Source: Ancylobacter pratisalsi (GTDB lineage: Bacteria > Pseudomonadota > Alphaproteobacteria > Rhizobiales > Xanthobacteraceae). From it: a stretch of DNA of 64,000 bases. Every line of letters begins with the position of its first letter. The first letter of the stretch is position 1. The translations under genes were made by a program, and so were the position numbers. The notes below the pieces were generated by a model that saw only the letters and a list, made by a program, of their open reading frames with translations, ran no database searches and had not been told where the DNA came from. Shown in pieces: positions 25,976-34,729 of this stretch. The stretch lies in assembly GCF_010669125.1 (NCBI RefSeq), contig NZ_CP048630.1:3406001-3470000 (forward strand), in the 5' to 3' direction.

Positions 25976-25998
25976 GAAGTCGTTTCTAGCTGGTCTTT

Positions 25999-26859
25999 TC
26001 AGGCGTGGGCGAAGTCCCAGTAGAGTTCGCGCGCCCGGCGAAATACCGGACCCGGCTGGAGGTCTCGATCTTCGATGCGGGTAATCGGCGCCACTTTGGA
26101 ATAATTGCCGGTCGTGAAAAGCTCGTCCGCCTGACGGAAATCGTCCCAGCGCAGCGAGGTCTCGACGACCTCGATGCCGGCGGCCCGCATCAGCTTGATG
26201 GAACGGGTGCGGGTGATGCCCGCGAGGAACGTGCCGTTCGCCGCAGGGGTGAGGGCGACGCCATCCTTCACCATGAAGACATTGGCGGTGGCGAGTTCCG
26301 CCACATTGCCCAGCATGTCGCAAAGCGCGGCGTTGTCGAAGCCGCGGCGGTGGCATTCCACCAGCGCGCGGGCGTTATTGGGGTAGAGCGCGCCGGCCTT
26401 TGCGTCGGTCACCGCGCATTCAACCGTTGGCCGCCGGAATGGCGAGAGCGTGATCGAGGTGCCGTGTGAGGGCTGGGGCATCGCCGCCTCATAGAGGCTG
26501 AGGCACCAGCGGGTTGATTCCGCATCGGCATCCACCGTGCGCGCGCCGGGATATTCCGCCCAGTACATCGGGCGGATATAGAGCGCGGCATCTGCCGGGA
26601 AGCGCTTCAGCCCCTCTTCTGTCAGCGCCATCCACTCTTCCACCGACACGGCGGGCTTCAGCCCCATCGCCACCGCCGAGCGGTTGATCCGGGCGCAGTG
26701 AAGGTCGAGGTCGGGCGTGACGCCCTCAAAGGCGCGCGCGCCATCAAACACCGATGTCCCGAGCCAGGAGGCGTGAGTGCGCACGCCCATGATCGGAACA
26801 TTGCCTTCGTGCCAGGCGCCATCGAGATAGGTCCAGGTCGGGGACCAGCGGTGGGTCAT
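25999..26859 (-). CDS. Branched-chain amino acid aminotransferase-like (class IV PLP)
   Basis: A 286-residue fold-type IV PLP enzyme, which interconverts branched-chain amino acids and keto acids using glutamate. The N-terminal segment has TSVFDGARAFEG near residue 40-51. The PLP lysine lies in DAKAGALYPNN near 160, the cofactor Glu in GNVAELATANVF near 195, and TRTRSIKLM near 225. Length is typical (285-310). ATG 26859 has AAGGAA 8 bp upstream. A D-amino acid transaminase or 4-amino-4-deoxychorismate lyase role cannot be excluded from motifs alone. Confidence 0.85.
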   Translation of the reverse strand: MTHRWSPTWTYLDGAWHEGNVPIMGVRTHASWLGTSVFDGARAFEGVTPDLDLHCARINRSAVAMGLKPAVSVEEWMALTEEGLKRFPADAALYIRPMYWAEYPGARTVDADAESTRWCLSLYEAAMPQPSHGTSITLSPFRRPTVECAVTDAKAGALYPNNARALVECHRRGFDNAALCDMLGNVAELATANVFMVKDGVALTPAANGTFLAGITRTRSIKLMRAAGIEVVETSLRWDDFRQADELFTTGNYSKVAPITRIEDRDLQPGPVFRRARELYWDFAHA

Positions 26860-26980
26860 CGGATGTTCCTTTTCTGGACCGGGATATCGTGGCCGGGTCG
26901 GCGGAGCATGGCCCTTGGTTTTCGACCTCTCCCACCCACGGGGCAACCCGATTTAGGTCTAGTCCCGAGGGTCGGCCGGC

Positions 26981-28363
26981 TTACCCGGCCAGCGCCGCGA
27001 GGATGCGCACCCAGCTCCGGATTCCCTTGTGGAACGAGGTCAGGTCGTATTTCTCGTTCGGCGAGTGGATGCGGTCGTCGTCGAGCGAAAAGCCGACGAG
27101 CAGCGTGTCCTGCCCGAGCGCCTTCTTGAACGCGCCCACAACCGGGATCGAGCCACCCTCGCCGATGGTGACCGGGGGCCTGCCCCATTCCGCCGCCAGG
27201 GCTTCCGCGGCCTTGCCAAGGTCGGGATTGTCGTGGGCCACGGCGACGGCGGGCGAGCCTTCACCGCCAAGAAATTCAACCGAGCAGTCCGCGGGAATGC
27301 GCGAGCGCACAAAGGCTCGCACCGCGTCGCGCACATGGACGGGGTCCTGGTTCGCCACCAGGCGACAGGAGATCTTGGCGGTGGCGATGGCGGGTATCAC
27401 CGTCTTCGAGCCCTCGCCGATATAGCCACCCCACATCCCGTTGACCTCGAAGGTGGGGCGCGATGAAATCATCTCGACGAGCGAGCGGTCCTGCTCGCCG
27501 ATCGGCTGGGCAAGGCCGACGGGGCCGAGGAAGTTCTCGGGCGTCAGGTCGAGATCGGCCCACGATGCCTTCATGTAGTCCGGCGGCTCGATCACCCCGT
27601 CATAGAAGCCGGGAATGGTGATCGCGCCGTCCGTGCCGTGGACCTCGGCGAGGATCTTGGCGAGGACATGCAGCGGGTTTGCCGCCGCGCCGCCGTAATA
27701 GCCCGAATGCAGGTCGCGGTCGGCGCAGCGCACGACAATCTCATCATGCATCAGCCCGCGCAGCGACAGGATGATGGCCGGGGTCTGCGGGTCCCACATG
27801 CCGGTGTCGCAGACCAGGGCCAGATCGGCCTTCAGCTCGTCCTTGTGGGCATCGATGAACGGCCCGATATTGGCCGAACCGCTCTCTTCCTCGCCTTCAA
27901 CCATGACGGTGACGTCGATCGGCAGCTTGCCGGTGACCTTGACGAAGGCACGGCAGGCCTCGACGAAGGTCATGACCTGGCCCTTGTCGTCGGCGGAGCC
28001 GCGCGCGACGATGCGCTTCACGCCCTCTTCGTTCTCGACGATGCATGGCTCGAACGGCGCGCTTTGCCACAGGTCGAGCGGGTCGACGGGCTGCACATCG
28101 TAATGGCCGTAGAACATCACCCGCCGCGAGGCGCCGGTTTCCGAGCGCCCGGTGACGATGGGGTGCCCGGGCGTGTCGTTGAGCTTCGCCGTGAAGCCGA
28201 GCCCGGCGAGGTCGTCCACCAGCCACTGGCCCGCGCGCCGGCACTCGGACGCATAGGCGCTGTCGGTGGAAATGGAAGGGATGCGCAGGAACGCGAAGAG
28301 GCGCTCCAGGCTGGCATCGAGATCGGCGTCGACGGCGGCGAGAACCCGGTCGAGATCGGACAT
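26981..28363 (-). CDS. M20-family dipeptidase/peptidase
   Basis: A 460-residue cytoplasmic di-zinc peptidase of the M20/M25/M40 family. Metal ligands can be followed: the His and Asp in VMFYGHYDVQPVDP near residue 83-92, the catalytic Glu pair in MVEGEEESGS near 155, the Asp in VCDTGMWDP near 183 and the His in LGRDLHSGYYGG-like DRDLHSGYYGGAA near 210. It resembles the group often called dipeptidase or acetylornithine deacetylase-like. The gene is isolated on its strand and specificity is unknown. Confidence 0.88.
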   Translation of the reverse strand: MSDLDRVLAAVDADLDASLERLFAFLRIPSISTDSAYASECRRAGQWLVDDLAGLGFTAKLNDTPGHPIVTGRSETGASRRVMFYGHYDVQPVDPLDLWQSAPFEPCIVENEEGVKRIVARGSADDKGQVMTFVEACRAFVKVTGKLPIDVTVMVEGEEESGSANIGPFIDAHKDELKADLALVCDTGMWDPQTPAIILSLRGLMHDEIVVRCADRDLHSGYYGGAAANPLHVLAKILAEVHGTDGAITIPGFYDGVIEPPDYMKASWADLDLTPENFLGPVGLAQPIGEQDRSLVEMISSRPTFEVNGMWGGYIGEGSKTVIPAIATAKISCRLVANQDPVHVRDAVRAFVRSRIPADCSVEFLGGEGSPAVAVAHDNPDLGKAAEALAAEWGRPPVTIGEGGSIPVVGAFKKALGQDTLLVGFSLDDDRIHSPNEKYDLTSFHKGIRSWVRILAALAG

Positions 28364-28389
28364 GGCGGTATCAACTCACTTGTAACGGT

Positions 28390-30042
28390 TCACTTCCGGC
28401 GCTTGCCGGAGCCGGGGCCGGTGAAGTCATCGAAGATCTGGGCGAAATCGTTGGAATCATTGGAGGCGGCGGAAGCGCTGCCGGAGCTTTTGGCGCGTGT
28501 CGGCGTTGAGGAGACCGCGCGCGTGGACCGGGCGCGGCCGCCGAGCACGTTGCGCAATATCGCCTTGGTCGCCTGGTTGACCACCTCGCGGGTGACCTGG
28601 CGCGCGACCTGCTCGCCGATCGACATCCGCCCGCGCGTGCGGGTGCCGAGCAGGCCGCCCAGTACGCCGTCGAGCCAGCTTCCACCGGAGGCGGCTCCTG
28701 CCTCTGTGGGCTTGGGCGCGGCGGGCGCCTCCGGTGCCGCCTCGGGAGCGGTTTCCTCGGCGCGCTTGGCGAGCATTTCATACGCGGATTCGCGGTCGAC
28801 GGTCGTGTCGTAGAGTTTGCTGACCGGGCTGCGCTGCATGCTGAGCTTGCGCATTTCCGGATCGATCGGCCCGACGCGCGCGGAGGGCGGGCAGATCAAG
28901 GTGCGCTCGACCATGGACGGGGTTCCGTTGCCCTCCAGCATCGAGACCAGCGCCACGCCCTTGCCCAGCTCGGTGATGACCTGTGCGGTGTCGAGCTTGG
29001 GATTGGGCCGGAAGGTGTCGGCGGCGGCCTTCACCGCCTTCTGGTCGCGAGGGGTGAAGGCGCGCAGCGCGTGCTGCACCCGGTTGCCCAGCTGCGAGAG
29101 CACGGTTTCGGGCACGTCGAGCGGGTTCTGGGTGACGAAATAGACGCCGACCCCCTTGGAACGGATGAGGCGAACCACCTGCTCGATCTTCTGCAGCAGC
29201 GCCCTGGGCGCGTCGTCGAACAGCAGGTGGGCCTCGTCGAAGAAGAACACCACCTTCGGCTTGTCGGGGTCACCGACCTCGGGAAGCTCCTCGAACAGTT
29301 CCGACAACAGCCACAGCAGGAAGGAGGCGTAGAGCTGGGGCGAGCCCATCAGCTTGTCGGCGGCCAGGAGCGAAATGGTGCCGTAGCCCGAGCGCGGATC
29401 GACGCGCATCAGGTCCTTGATGTCGAGCGCGGGCTCGCCGAAGAACTTGTCCGCGCCCTGGTTTTCCAGCACCAGCAGAGCGCGCTGGATGGCGCCGACG
29501 GTGGCGGGTGAGACGTTGCCATAGGTGGTGGTGAGCTTTGCCGCGTTCTCCGCCGTGAAGGCCAGCATGGCGCGCAGGTCCTTCAGGTCCAGCAGCAGCA
29601 GGCCCTGCTCGTCGGCGATGCGGAATACGACGTTGAGCACGCCTTCCTGCACGTCGTTGAGGTTCATCAGCCGGGCCAGAAGCAGCGGGCCCATTTCCGA
29701 GACCGTGGCGCGCACGGGATGGCCCTGCTCGCCGAACAGGTCCCAGAAGATCACCGGGAACTCGTCGGGAATGTAGTCGGCACCGATCTCGGCGCAGCGC
29801 TTGACGATCCAGTCCTGGCCCTCGCCGGGCATGGCGACGCCGGACAGGTCGCCCTTGATGTCGGCGGCGAAGACCGGCACGCCGGCCCGCGAGAAGCCTT
29901 CCGCCAGCGTCTGCAGCGTCACCGTCTTGCCGGTGCCGGTGGCACCTGTGGCGAGGCCGTGGCGGTTGGCGAGCTTGAGCGTGAGATATTCGGGCTTCTC
30001 GCTCTTGCCGACGAAAATCTTGCCCTCAACCTCTACGGACAT
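28390..30042 (-). CDS. HerA-like ATPase, DUF853 (YjgR-type)
   Basis: A 550-residue P-loop ATPase of the HerA/YjgR group (helicase HerA-like C-terminal domain). Walker A is GATGTGKTV near residue 32-40, and Walker B is VVFFFDEAHLLF near 270. Segments such as FVTQNPLDVPETVLSQLGNRVQHALRAFTP near 320 are diagnostic for the family. An Ala/Pro/Glu-rich linker (about 435-465) and a Gly-rich tail follow. The role is uncertain; relatives act in DNA translocation or repair. ATG 30042 has GGGGAG upstream and is 11 codons inside the longest frame. Confidence 0.88.
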   Translation of the reverse strand: MSVEVEGKIFVGKSEKPEYLTLKLANRHGLATGATGTGKTVTLQTLAEGFSRAGVPVFAADIKGDLSGVAMPGEGQDWIVKRCAEIGADYIPDEFPVIFWDLFGEQGHPVRATVSEMGPLLLARLMNLNDVQEGVLNVVFRIADEQGLLLLDLKDLRAMLAFTAENAAKLTTTYGNVSPATVGAIQRALLVLENQGADKFFGEPALDIKDLMRVDPRSGYGTISLLAADKLMGSPQLYASFLLWLLSELFEELPEVGDPDKPKVVFFFDEAHLLFDDAPRALLQKIEQVVRLIRSKGVGVYFVTQNPLDVPETVLSQLGNRVQHALRAFTPRDQKAVKAAADTFRPNPKLDTAQVITELGKGVALVSMLEGNGTPSMVERTLICPPSARVGPIDPEMRKLSMQRSPVSKLYDTTVDRESAYEMLAKRAEETAPEAAPEAPAAPKPTEAGAASGGSWLDGVLGGLLGTRTRGRMSIGEQVARQVTREVVNQATKAILRNVLGGRARSTRAVSSTPTRAKSSGSASAASNDSNDFAQIFDDFTGPGSGKRRK

Positions 30043-30261
30043 GGCCGTCTCCCCGGGAGCGAACTGAGGCACCCTTTAGAGCGCAGGCGAGGGGCGTTCG
30101 GCAAGCGGCCTTGCATCGTCCAATGGTGCGATGTGACAGGGGCGGGGCGAATTCGCCGCGCGCCAATCCTTCTCTTCGCGCCGCCTACGTGCCGTCCACC
30201 ACTTGCCTTCCGCGCGGTGGCGGGCGATTGGGAACACAATGACTGCAACGCCGGAAACGCC

Positions 30262-31104
30262 ATGACGTCTCTCACGCCGCCGACCAGACGCCTTCTCGAC
30301 GCGCGCGGACGCCGGCTCGATTATGCCGGGCGCACGCTGGTGATGGGGATCCTCAACGTCACCCCGGATTCGTTTTCCGATGGCGGGCGCAGCACCGCGC
30401 TGGCGGATGCCGTGGCCAATGCCGAGCGCATGGTCGGTGAGGGCGCCGACATCATCGACATTGGCGGGGAATCGACCCGGCCGGGCCACACCCCGGTGCC
30501 GGCCGAAGAGGAGATCGCGCGGGTGCTGCCGGCCCTCGACGCGCTGGCTCACGTCTCGGTACCGATCTCCATCGACACGCAGAAGGCTGTTGTCGCCGAG
30601 GCGGCGCTGAAGCACGGCGCGGCGATCGTGAACGACATCTGGGGACTGATGGGCGACCCCGACATGGCGCGTGTCACCGCCGCCCATGATGCCGGGCTGG
30701 TGGCCATGCACAACCGCGCCAGCGTTGATGGGTCAGTCGATATCGTGGCGGACATGCTGGCCTTTTTCGAGCAGGCGCTGGAGCGTGCCGCGCGCGCGGG
30801 CATCCGTCCCGAGCGCATCAGCCTCGATCCGGGCATCGGTTTCGGCAAGACCTTCGAGCAGAACCTCAAGGCGCTGGCCTCGCTGGGCGAGATCGGCAAG
30901 CTCGGCTTCCCGATCCTGCTCGGCACCTCACGCAAATCGCTGATTGGCAAGGTGATCGAGGCGACGCCCGCCGAGCGGCTGCCGGGAACGATCGCCTCCA
31001 ACGTGATCGGCATCATGGCCGGCTGCGCGATCATCCGCGTGCACGATGTCGCGGCCCATGTGCAGGCCGCGCGGGTGACGGAGGCTATTCTGCGTGCCCA
31101 GTAA
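30262..31104 (+). CDS. folP: Dihydropteroate synthase
   Basis: A 280-residue enzyme joining p-aminobenzoate to dihydropterin pyrophosphate in folate synthesis. Signatures: MGILNVTPDSFSDGG near 30-44, the first DHPS motif; DIIDIGGESTRPG near 65-77, the second; and the substrate region SLDPGIGFGKTFEQN near 190-204 and GTSRKSL near 225. These leave no doubt. It overlaps the folK start by 11 bp and forms a two-gene folate operon; folB is not between them. Confidence 0.96.
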   Translation: MTSLTPPTRRLLDARGRRLDYAGRTLVMGILNVTPDSFSDGGRSTALADAVANAERMVGEGADIIDIGGESTRPGHTPVPAEEEIARVLPALDALAHVSVPISIDTQKAVVAEAALKHGAAIVNDIWGLMGDPDMARVTAAHDAGLVAMHNRASVDGSVDIVADMLAFFEQALERAARAGIRPERISLDPGIGFGKTFEQNLKALASLGEIGKLGFPILLGTSRKSLIGKVIEATPAERLPGTIASNVIGIMAGCAIIRVHDVAAHVQAARVTEAILRAQ

Positions 31105-31651
31105 AACCCCGCCGCCCGACTTCTTCATCCGCCGTCCGCGCCCGGTCGAGAAGCGCGTGGCCTATCTCTGCCTCGGCTCGAATCTCGGCGATCGCGCCGG
31201 CACCATGGCGAAAGCCGTGGGGTTGATCGCGCGCTCGGGGCTGAGGATCGTCGCGCGGTCCTCGCTCTACGAGACGCCGCCCTGGGGACCGGTGCCGCAG
31301 GGCCCTTATCTGAACATGGTGGTCGCGGTGGAGACCGAACTCTCGGCACGCGAGCTGCTCAACATGCTGCTCGGCGTCGAGCATGCGTTCGGGCGCGACC
31401 GTACCCGCGAGGTGCGTTTCGGGCCACGTACCATCGACATCGACATATTGCTGTTCGGCGATGATGTGATCGCCGAACCGGACCTTGAGATTCCTCATCC
31501 GCGGATGATGCAGCGCGCCTTCGCCCTAATCCCGCTGGCGGAGCTCGCGCCCGACCTGGTGGTGCAGGGTGTGCCGGTGCGCCAGGCTCTGGGCGAGCTG
31601 GACCGCACCGGCATCGTGAAAGTCGAGCCCTCATCCGCGAGCGAGGGCTGA
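31094..31651 (+). CDS. folK: 2-amino-4-hydroxy-6-hydroxymethyldihydropteridine pyrophosphokinase
   Basis: A 185-residue HPPK that activates the pterin for folP. The family start YLCLGSNLGDR lies near residue 24-34, and the ATP/pterin motif FGRDRTREVRFGPRTIDIDIL near 98-118 is nearly canonical. An N-terminal extension of about 20 residues precedes the catalytic domain. The start is GTG 31094 inside the end of folP, so translation is probably coupled. Order folP-folK matches many Hyphomicrobiales. Confidence 0.95.
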   Translation: MPSKTPPPDFFIRRPRPVEKRVAYLCLGSNLGDRAGTMAKAVGLIARSGLRIVARSSLYETPPWGPVPQGPYLNMVVAVETELSARELLNMLLGVEHAFGRDRTREVRFGPRTIDIDILLFGDDVIAEPDLEIPHPRMMQRAFALIPLAELAPDLVVQGVPVRQALGELDRTGIVKVEPSSASEG

Positions 31652-31688
31652 AGGCTCCCGAAGGAGCCGTCCCCGCAGGGGCTCCCGC

Positions 31689-32069
31689 TCAGCGGCAGAC
31701 CTCGACGTCGCGGTAATAGGGACGGCCCCAGCGGTTGTAGAAGGTCTGGGTCTGGGTCAAGCAACGCGGGCGGCGGTAGTTGTAGACCGGGCCGTAATAG
31801 CCGGGACCGGCGGCAGGCACGTAGCCGGGGCCATAACCACCCCGACCATAGCCCGGGCCATAGGCCGGCGGGGGCGGCGGCGGGGCGTAGTAGTTGTTGT
31901 TGGCGGCTGCGGCCGCGAGGCCGCCGACGACCAGACCGCCAACAACCCCCGCGGCGATGGCTGCGCCGGTGTTGTTGCCGGCCTGCGAGGGGGTCGGCAG
32001 GCTGGTGGCGAGAGCGACGGCCGCGAGCGCGAGCGCGGCGATCTTGGCAGGCTTGGCAAAATGAAACAT
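31689..32069 (-). CDS. Gly/Pro/Tyr-rich exported protein
   Basis: A 126-residue protein with a signal peptide (to about residue 30, PTPSQAG), then a Gly/Ala glycine-zipper-like hydrophobic stretch (GAAIAAGVVGGLVVGGLAAAA, about residues 35-55). A Pro/Gly/Tyr-rich low-complexity part follows, and the protein ends with two cysteines, in RCLTQ and VEVCR. It probably sits in the envelope. ATG 32069 is chosen so that the signal peptide is at the N-terminus. Homologues with this design are common in rhizobia, but function is unknown. Confidence 0.72.
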   Translation of the reverse strand: MFHFAKPAKIAALALAAVALATSLPTPSQAGNNTGAAIAAGVVGGLVVGGLAAAAANNNYYAPPPPPPAYGPGYGRGGYGPGYVPAAGPGYYGPVYNYRRPRCLTQTQTFYNRWGRPYYRDVEVCR

Positions 32070-32264
32070 GGCGTCCTCGTCTTGTCCTGGCACTCGCTGG
32101 CGGCCGATGTGACCGTCGATAGAGGCGACACTAGAATCCCCTGCCCGAACCCAGTCTGAACCGGCTGTTGCAAAAGGTTCATTAAGCTGAACGCATTCAT
32201 TGGGGCATGTTCATCCCCCGTTCATCGCCGCCGGGGCGGCAGCATCGCGTTGAGGAGCCTGATC

Positions 32265-33260
32265 TTGCCCGACTATGACAACGAAGGGCTGGTGGCCGCC
32301 TGGGTATTCGACGGCATGGGGCGGGCACAGCGGATCGGCTGGAAGGAGATCCGGCAGGGGCCGATGCCGGGCGCCGGGTTCCAGTGGGTGCATTTCCAAC
32401 AGCTCGACCGCGGCCAGGGAGACAAGGAGAGCTGGCTTACCCATGAGAGCGGCATCGATCCCGCGATCGCCGATTCCATGGTCGCCGCCGAGACACGTCC
32501 GCGCTGCTCGCTGTTCGAGCATGGCGCGTTTCTCAATCTGCGCGGCATCAACCTCATGCCTTATTCGCTGCCCGACGAGATGCACTCGATCCGGTTCTGG
32601 GTGGAACCGAACCGCGTGGTTTCGGTGCGCCAGCGCTCGCTTTCGGCGGTGGCCGATTTCGAGGACGCACTGGCGCGCGGACGCGCGCCGCACACCCCCG
32701 GCGAGTTCATCGCCGACCTGTCGATGCGCCTCGTCGACCGCATGGACACGGTGATCACGGCGCTGGCCGAGGATGCCGACGAACTTGAGGAACTGGTGCT
32801 GAACGCGACGCTGTCAAACCTCAGCGCCAAGGTTTCCGAGGTGCGGCGCGTGGCGATCCTGCTGCGCCGCTACATCGCCCCACAGCGCGAGGCGTTGAAC
32901 CACTTCTCGCTGGAAGATGCCGAATGGCTTTCCCAGCGCGACCGCAACCGGCTGCGAGAGGCGGCCGACCGGGTGACACGATTCGCCGAGGAACTGGATT
33001 CGGTGCGTGACCGCGCCGCCGTGATCTACGACCAGATGGTGGAACGCCGCGCCGAGCAGATGAACCGCTCCATGCTGATCCTCGCCGTGGTGACGGTGGT
33101 TTTCGCCCCGTTGACGCTGGCCACGGGTCTCATGGGCATGAATGTCGGCGGCATTCCCGGCAGCGACGACCCTTCCGGTTTCTGGACTGTCACCCTGCTG
33201 GCGACGGCTGCGGGGTTGGCCATGGCGGCCGTGCTGTTCCGCTGGGCGCGCTGGATCTGA
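32265..33260 (+). CDS. zntB: ZntB/CorA-family zinc/metal transporter
   Basis: A 331-residue CorA-superfamily protein: a large cytoplasmic funnel domain and two C-terminal transmembrane helices. The selectivity motif is GLMGMNVGGIPG near residue 293-304. The IPG after GMN and LEELVLNATLSNLSAKVSE before the helices suit the ZntB group, a proton-coupled Zn importer or exporter. The start is not ATG: TTG 32265 has GAGGAG 7 bp upstream and is preferred over TTG 32250. Confidence 0.87.
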   Translation: MPDYDNEGLVAAWVFDGMGRAQRIGWKEIRQGPMPGAGFQWVHFQQLDRGQGDKESWLTHESGIDPAIADSMVAAETRPRCSLFEHGAFLNLRGINLMPYSLPDEMHSIRFWVEPNRVVSVRQRSLSAVADFEDALARGRAPHTPGEFIADLSMRLVDRMDTVITALAEDADELEELVLNATLSNLSAKVSEVRRVAILLRRYIAPQREALNHFSLEDAEWLSQRDRNRLREAADRVTRFAEELDSVRDRAAVIYDQMVERRAEQMNRSMLILAVVTVVFAPLTLATGLMGMNVGGIPGSDDPSGFWTVTLLATAAGLAMAAVLFRWARWI

Positions 33261-33328
33261 CGCGTCAATCGGCGCGGGTGTATGGTGGCGCTCAGCCGCC
33301 GGGTACGCCAGCCAGGGAGGACGCGGAG

Positions 33329-33736
33329 ATGAAGCCGGGACAGAAGGCGTTTGCCGTGCCGAGCATGGCCAACGCGCGCATTTCCGCTGCACGTCTTGCT
33401 TTGGGTGCGGCCATTGGGGCGGCCGCGCTCGCGGTCGCCGGCGGGCAGAAGGCCCGTGCCTACGAATACACCGGCGTTTTTCCGGGCGGCGACTGCGCCG
33501 CCATGGCCGAGAAGATACCGCCCTCGAAGCTCTGGTACGGCCATTTCACCGGCCAGCGCGAATGGGGGGTGAACCTCAACAAGATCCAGACGCGCACCGT
33601 CTCCGGCTGCTTCACGAACAAAGCCACCTGCGAGAACTGGCTCTACCAGTGGCGCTCCGCCTACCAGTATAATTTCTGGGCCGACTATTGCGTGCTCAGC
33701 AACCAGCCGAGGCCGCGCCGCCCCTATGCGGGCTGA
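33329..33736 (+). CDS. Hypothetical exported cysteine-containing protein
   Basis: A 135-residue protein with an N-terminal hydrophobic export-like segment (about residues 22-40, ending KARAYEYTG). The mature domain, about 95 residues, has four cysteines and many aromatic residues (WYGHFTGQREWGVN, ENWLYQWRSAYQYNFWAD). GGAGG and AGAT flank the ATG at 33329. No family is recognised. The four cysteines suggest a disulfide-stabilised periplasmic protein. Confidence 0.6.
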   Translation: MKPGQKAFAVPSMANARISAARLALGAAIGAAALAVAGGQKARAYEYTGVFPGGDCAAMAEKIPPSKLWYGHFTGQREWGVNLNKIQTRTVSGCFTNKATCENWLYQWRSAYQYNFWADYCVLSNQPRPRRPYAG

Positions 33737-33763
33737 GCCGAGGGGAACGGCCACGCGCACATG

Positions 33764-33799
33764 AAAAAAAGCCGCCCGCACCCGGAGGTGCGGACGGCT
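33764..33799 (-). terminator. Rho-independent terminator of the superoxide dismutase gene
   Basis: GCCGCCCGCACC (33771-33782) and GGTGCGGACGGC (33787-33798) pair with one mismatch, and the plus-strand A-run 33764-33770 gives a T-run on the minus strand. It lies just after the sod stop codon. Confidence 0.85.
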
Positions 33800-33820
33800 T
33801 CTCATGGAACGCAAGGCGCG

Positions 33821-34417
33821 TCAGACGGCCTTGGAATAAAGCTCGGCGACGTATTCCCAGTTCACCAGGCTGTCGACGAAGGCCTTGAGATAGTCCGGGC
33901 GACGATTGCGGTAGTCGATGTAGTAGGAGTGTTCCCACACGTCGCAGCCCAGGATCGGGGTGGCGCCGTGGACCAACGGGTTTTCGCCGTTCGGGGTCTT
34001 CATGACGACGATCTTGCCGTCCTTGACCGCGAGCCAGTTCCAGCCCGAGCCGAACTGGGTGACGCCGGCCTGGATGAAGTCTTCCTTCATCTTCTCGACC
34101 GAGCCGAGATCCTCGACGATCTTCTTTTCGAGTTCGCCGGGGATGGCGCCGCCGCCATTGGGCTTCATCCACTTCCAGAAATGGATGTGGTTGAAGTGCT
34201 GGCCGGCATTGTTGAACAGGCCGGCATTCTTGCCGTAGGAGCCCTTGACGATCTCCTCCAGCGTCTTGCCCTCGAACTCGGTACCCTTCAGCAGATTGTT
34301 GCCGTTGGTCACGTAAGCCTGATGGTGCTTGTCGTGGTGGTACTCGAGCGTCTCGCGCGACATGAAGGGATTGAGCGCGTCGTAGGAATAGGGAAGCTCG
34401 GGAAGCGTGAAGGACAT
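33821..34417 (-). CDS. sodB: Fe/Mn superoxide dismutase
   Basis: A 198-residue cytoplasmic dismutase converting superoxide to peroxide and oxygen. Metal ligands are visible: His in EYHHDKHHQAYV near residue 27, His in NHIHFWKWM near 74-79 and the Asp/His of the DVWEHSYYIDYRN motif near 160-172. The FNHIHFWK form and GSGWNWLAVKDGK are of the Fe/Mn class; the exact metal cannot be told. ATG 34417 gives the usual N-terminus MSFTLPELPYSYDAL. Terminator follows. Confidence 0.95.
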   Translation of the reverse strand: MSFTLPELPYSYDALNPFMSRETLEYHHDKHHQAYVTNGNNLLKGTEFEGKTLEEIVKGSYGKNAGLFNNAGQHFNHIHFWKWMKPNGGGAIPGELEKKIVEDLGSVEKMKEDFIQAGVTQFGSGWNWLAVKDGKIVVMKTPNGENPLVHGATPILGCDVWEHSYYIDYRNRRPDYLKAFVDSLVNWEYVAELYSKAV

Positions 34418-34729
34418 TGAAGCTGTCTCCGCAAATTGAAACTCGACCATGCCGCGTCGCGGCGCTCCCGCACGGGTGCCGAAACACCGCGAGAGTTAGG
34501 CGATGATTTAGATAGGGCTGTAACCGACGGCGGACAACCAAAAGCATCGTGTGCGCTGCAATTCTTCCTCGCAGCACCGGCCGGGCGGGGTCGATACCCC
34601 GAGCATCGCTTCACTAAAGGTCGTTGCACGCATGCGGTCTTCCCGCGCGACGCTTTCGCAATAGCTGTGCTGGACGTAATGTCACATAGAAGAAGGGCCG
34701 ATGGCGAATCGGTCCGACGGAGTTTCTAC
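34418..34729. other. Intergenic region
   Basis: A 312-bp gap between the divergent sod gene and the membrane-protein gene. No reliable open frame, RNA or palindrome was found. It should hold both promoters. Confidence 0.4.
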